Positions 62,520 to 64,000 of a stretch of DNA of 64,000 nt are shown in pieces (within the stretch, counting starts at the first letter, position 1; the number at the start of each line of letters is the position of its first letter). The stretch is from Tunturiibacter empetritectus (GTDB lineage Bacteria > Acidobacteriota > Terriglobia > Terriglobales > Acidobacteriaceae). The stretch is taken from assembly GCF_013410875.1 (NCBI RefSeq), contig NZ_JACCCU010000001.1, positions 2,232,001 to 2,296,000 of the forward strand. Direction: 5' to 3'. The notes under the pieces are model-generated. The model was not told where the DNA came from, made no database searches, and worked only from the letters and a program-made list of their open reading frames with translations. The translations under genes and the position numbers were made by a program.

Positions 62520-64000
62520 ATGCGCAGGAATATGGGAAAAACAAAACCTTCAGAAGTTGTAATAGTCGGAGCGGGCCCGGGCGGACTGGCAGTGGCGATG
62601 CTCCTGGCGAAGGCAGGAGTTCAAGTTACTGTCCTCGAGAAGCGCAGCCAAGTTGGAGGGAGGACCTCGACGATTGAACGGGGCGGCTTCAAGTTCGACA
62701 TTGGTCCAACGTTCTTCTTGTACCCAAAGGTCCTAAGAGAAATCTTCAAGACGTCAGGATATGACTTGGATGTCGAAGTGCCGATGACTCGGCTTGATCC
62801 TCAGTATAGGTTGGTGTTCGGCGCAGGAGGTGAGTTGTTGGCAACGCCAGATGCGGAGCGCATGAGGCAGGCAATTGCCACGATCTCGCCGCAGGATGCG
62901 GCTCGTCTCGATAACTTCATGACGCAGAATCGAAAAAAGCTCACTAGTTTTATCCCGTTTCTGCAATCACCCTTCGAGAGCTGGAAGGATTTGGCAAAAC
63001 CAGGAATGATGAAGCTTCTGCCCTTGCTGGCTCCTTGGCGTTCCCTAGATCAAGATCTACAGCAGCACTTCAAGGATGAGAGGATCCGACTCGGCTTCAG
63101 CTTTCAGTCGAAATATCTAGGAATGAGTCCATTCCAATGCCCTAGTCTATTTTCTATTCTCTCGTTTCTCGAATATGAACATGGAGTGTTTCATCCGACA
63201 GGCGGGTGCGGGGCTGTTACACAGGCAATGGCGAGAATCGCTCGAGAAATGGGGGTAAAGATTCTGCTCAACGAGCCGGTAGAGCAAGTCTTCGTGGAGA
63301 ACGGAAAGGCAATCGGCGTAAAAACAACGCGCCATAGCTTGCCCGCAGATGCAGTCGTGGTGAACGCAGACTTCGCAGGTGCGATGCGGCAGATGATTCC
63401 GAATCATCAACGAAGAAAATGGACAAACGAAACGCTGGCTAAGAAGGATTATTCGTGTTCGACGTTCATGATGTATCTGGGAATCGATGGGTGCTACGAC
63501 GAGGTATCACATCACACGATCTACCTGGCTGAAAATTACAGGCAGAACCTGAAGGATATTGAAACGCTACACCGCCTCTCAGACAACCCGTCGTTTTATG
63601 TTCAGAATGCTAGTGTCACAGACTCAACGCTGGCTCCAAAGGGCAGCAGCACCTTATATGTACTGCTACCAGTTACACATGAGACTGGATCAAAAGGGAG
63701 CAACTCTGTGGATTGGGAAATGGAGACCCCACGGTTCCGAAAGCTAGCCTTTAAACAATTGGAGAAGATAGGAATCACGGATGTCGAGAGACGAATACGA
63801 ACAGAGAAGATTATTACCCCATCAGATTGGAGCAGCGAGTTCAATCTTTACAAAGGAGCGACCTTTAGCATGGCGCACTCGTTGAAACAAATGCTGCATC
63901 TACGTCCTCATAATCGATTCGAGGACATCGGACAGATGTATCTGGTCGGTGGAGGAACACACCCGGGCAGCGGATTGCCTGTCATCTTCGAGTCGGCCCG
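62520..64000 (+). CDS. CrtI-type carotenoid (phytoene) desaturase, C-terminus cut off
   Basis: 493 residues visible; the gene continues past the right edge. The FAD-binding motif is VVIVGAGPGGLAVAMLLAKAG with VTVLEKRSQVGGRTS, followed by GGFKFDIGPTFFLYP, which matches the CrtI N-terminal pattern. The visible end YLVGGGTHPGSGLPVIFESA is the C-terminal CrtI signature, so only a few dozen residues are missing. Such flavoenzymes introduce conjugated double bonds into phytoene or hydroxylated carotenoids. It starts at ATG 62520; an ATG four codons on is possible, and neither has a strong ribosome site. Which desaturation step it makes (CrtI, CrtN or CrtD type) cannot be decided from the window. 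Confidence 0.9.
   Translation, partial: MRRNMGKTKPSEVVIVGAGPGGLAVAMLLAKAGVQVTVLEKRSQVGGRTSTIERGGFKFDIGPTFFLYPKVLREIFKTSGYDLDVEVPMTRLDPQYRLVFGAGGELLATPDAERMRQAIATISPQDAARLDNFMTQNRKKLTSFIPFLQSPFESWKDLAKPGMMKLLPLLAPWRSLDQDLQQHFKDERIRLGFSFQSKYLGMSPFQCPSLFSILSFLEYEHGVFHPTGGCGAVTQAMARIAREMGVKILLNEPVEQVFVENGKAIGVKTTRHSLPADAVVVNADFAGAMRQMIPNHQRRKWTNETLAKKDYSCSTFMMYLGIDGCYDEVSHHTIYLAENYRQNLKDIETLHRLSDNPSFYVQNASVTDSTLAPKGSSTLYVLLPVTHETGSKGSNSVDWEMETPRFRKLAFKQLEKIGITDVERRIRTEKIITPSDWSSEFNLYKGATFSMAHSLKQMLHLRPHNRFEDIGQMYLVGGGTHPGSGLPVIFESA

Overview
The window looks like part of the chromosome of an acidobacterium of the Terriglobia type (Granulicella/Edaphobacter/Terriglobus relatives). Four things point there: a large orphan ABC permease of the acidobacterial duplicated (ADOP) kind overlapping its PadR regulator, two very long Oar-type TonB-dependent receptors with an N-terminal carboxypeptidase-like domain, a group 1h [NiFe]-hydrogenase, and a large secreted lipoprotein built of putative-Ig repeats. 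I see no rRNA, tRNA, CRISPR array, phage or insertion sequence. This placement is inference from gene content, not from a phylogenetic marker.

Layout. 1-6.8 kb (minus strand): hypF-hypC-hypD-hypE, then the small and the cut-off large subunit of a high-affinity H2-oxidising hydrogenase. 6.9-7.9 kb: a Fic protein with a ribbon-helix-helix partner. 8.2-11 kb: ADOP permease and PadR regulator. 11.6-19.3 kb: a small secreted protein, a TonB receptor, and divergently a secreted beta-propeller and a CusRS-like two-component system. 19.5-24.3 kb: patatin-like lipase, HD-GYP protein and OmpA-family protein. 24.4-28.8 kb: the Ig-repeat lipoprotein. 29.4-33.7 kb: a small ribbon-helix-helix protein and a two-gene glycosidase unit (GH140-like apiosidase, GH63-like hydrolase), both with Tat signals and with a LacI-type operator in front.

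34.1-60.3 kb is one large bidirectional carbohydrate locus centred on an IclR-family regulator. Leftward from the regulator run a TonB receptor, a heparinase-like toroid protein, a Gfo/Idh/MocA oxidoreductase, an MFS transporter, nagB, nagA, a ROK kinase, a SIS-domain protein and two half-size EamA proteins. Rightward run a GH9 protein, an SDR, a DapA-like aldolase, a nitrilase-family amidohydrolase, a second Gfo/Idh/MocA protein, an exported GH92 and a Tat-exported GH94-like protein. nagA, nagB and the kinase show that an amino sugar is the endpoint of the left arm. The right arm carries an oxidoreductase/aldolase/amidase cassette that does not match a pathway I know. Three related inverted repeats (near 47.78, 50.59 and 55.04 kb) suggest the arms are co-regulated.

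60.6-64 kb: an S41-type protease and, divergently, a carotenoid desaturase that runs off the window. The spacer between them carries three copies of a nine-base word.

The most promising candidate for something undescribed is the IclR-centred locus as a whole. Secondary candidates are the paired half-EamA transporter, the exported GH94-like enzyme, the heparinase-fold protein lacking the family's histidine motif, and the G-depleted intergenic element at about 33.85-33.96 kb.
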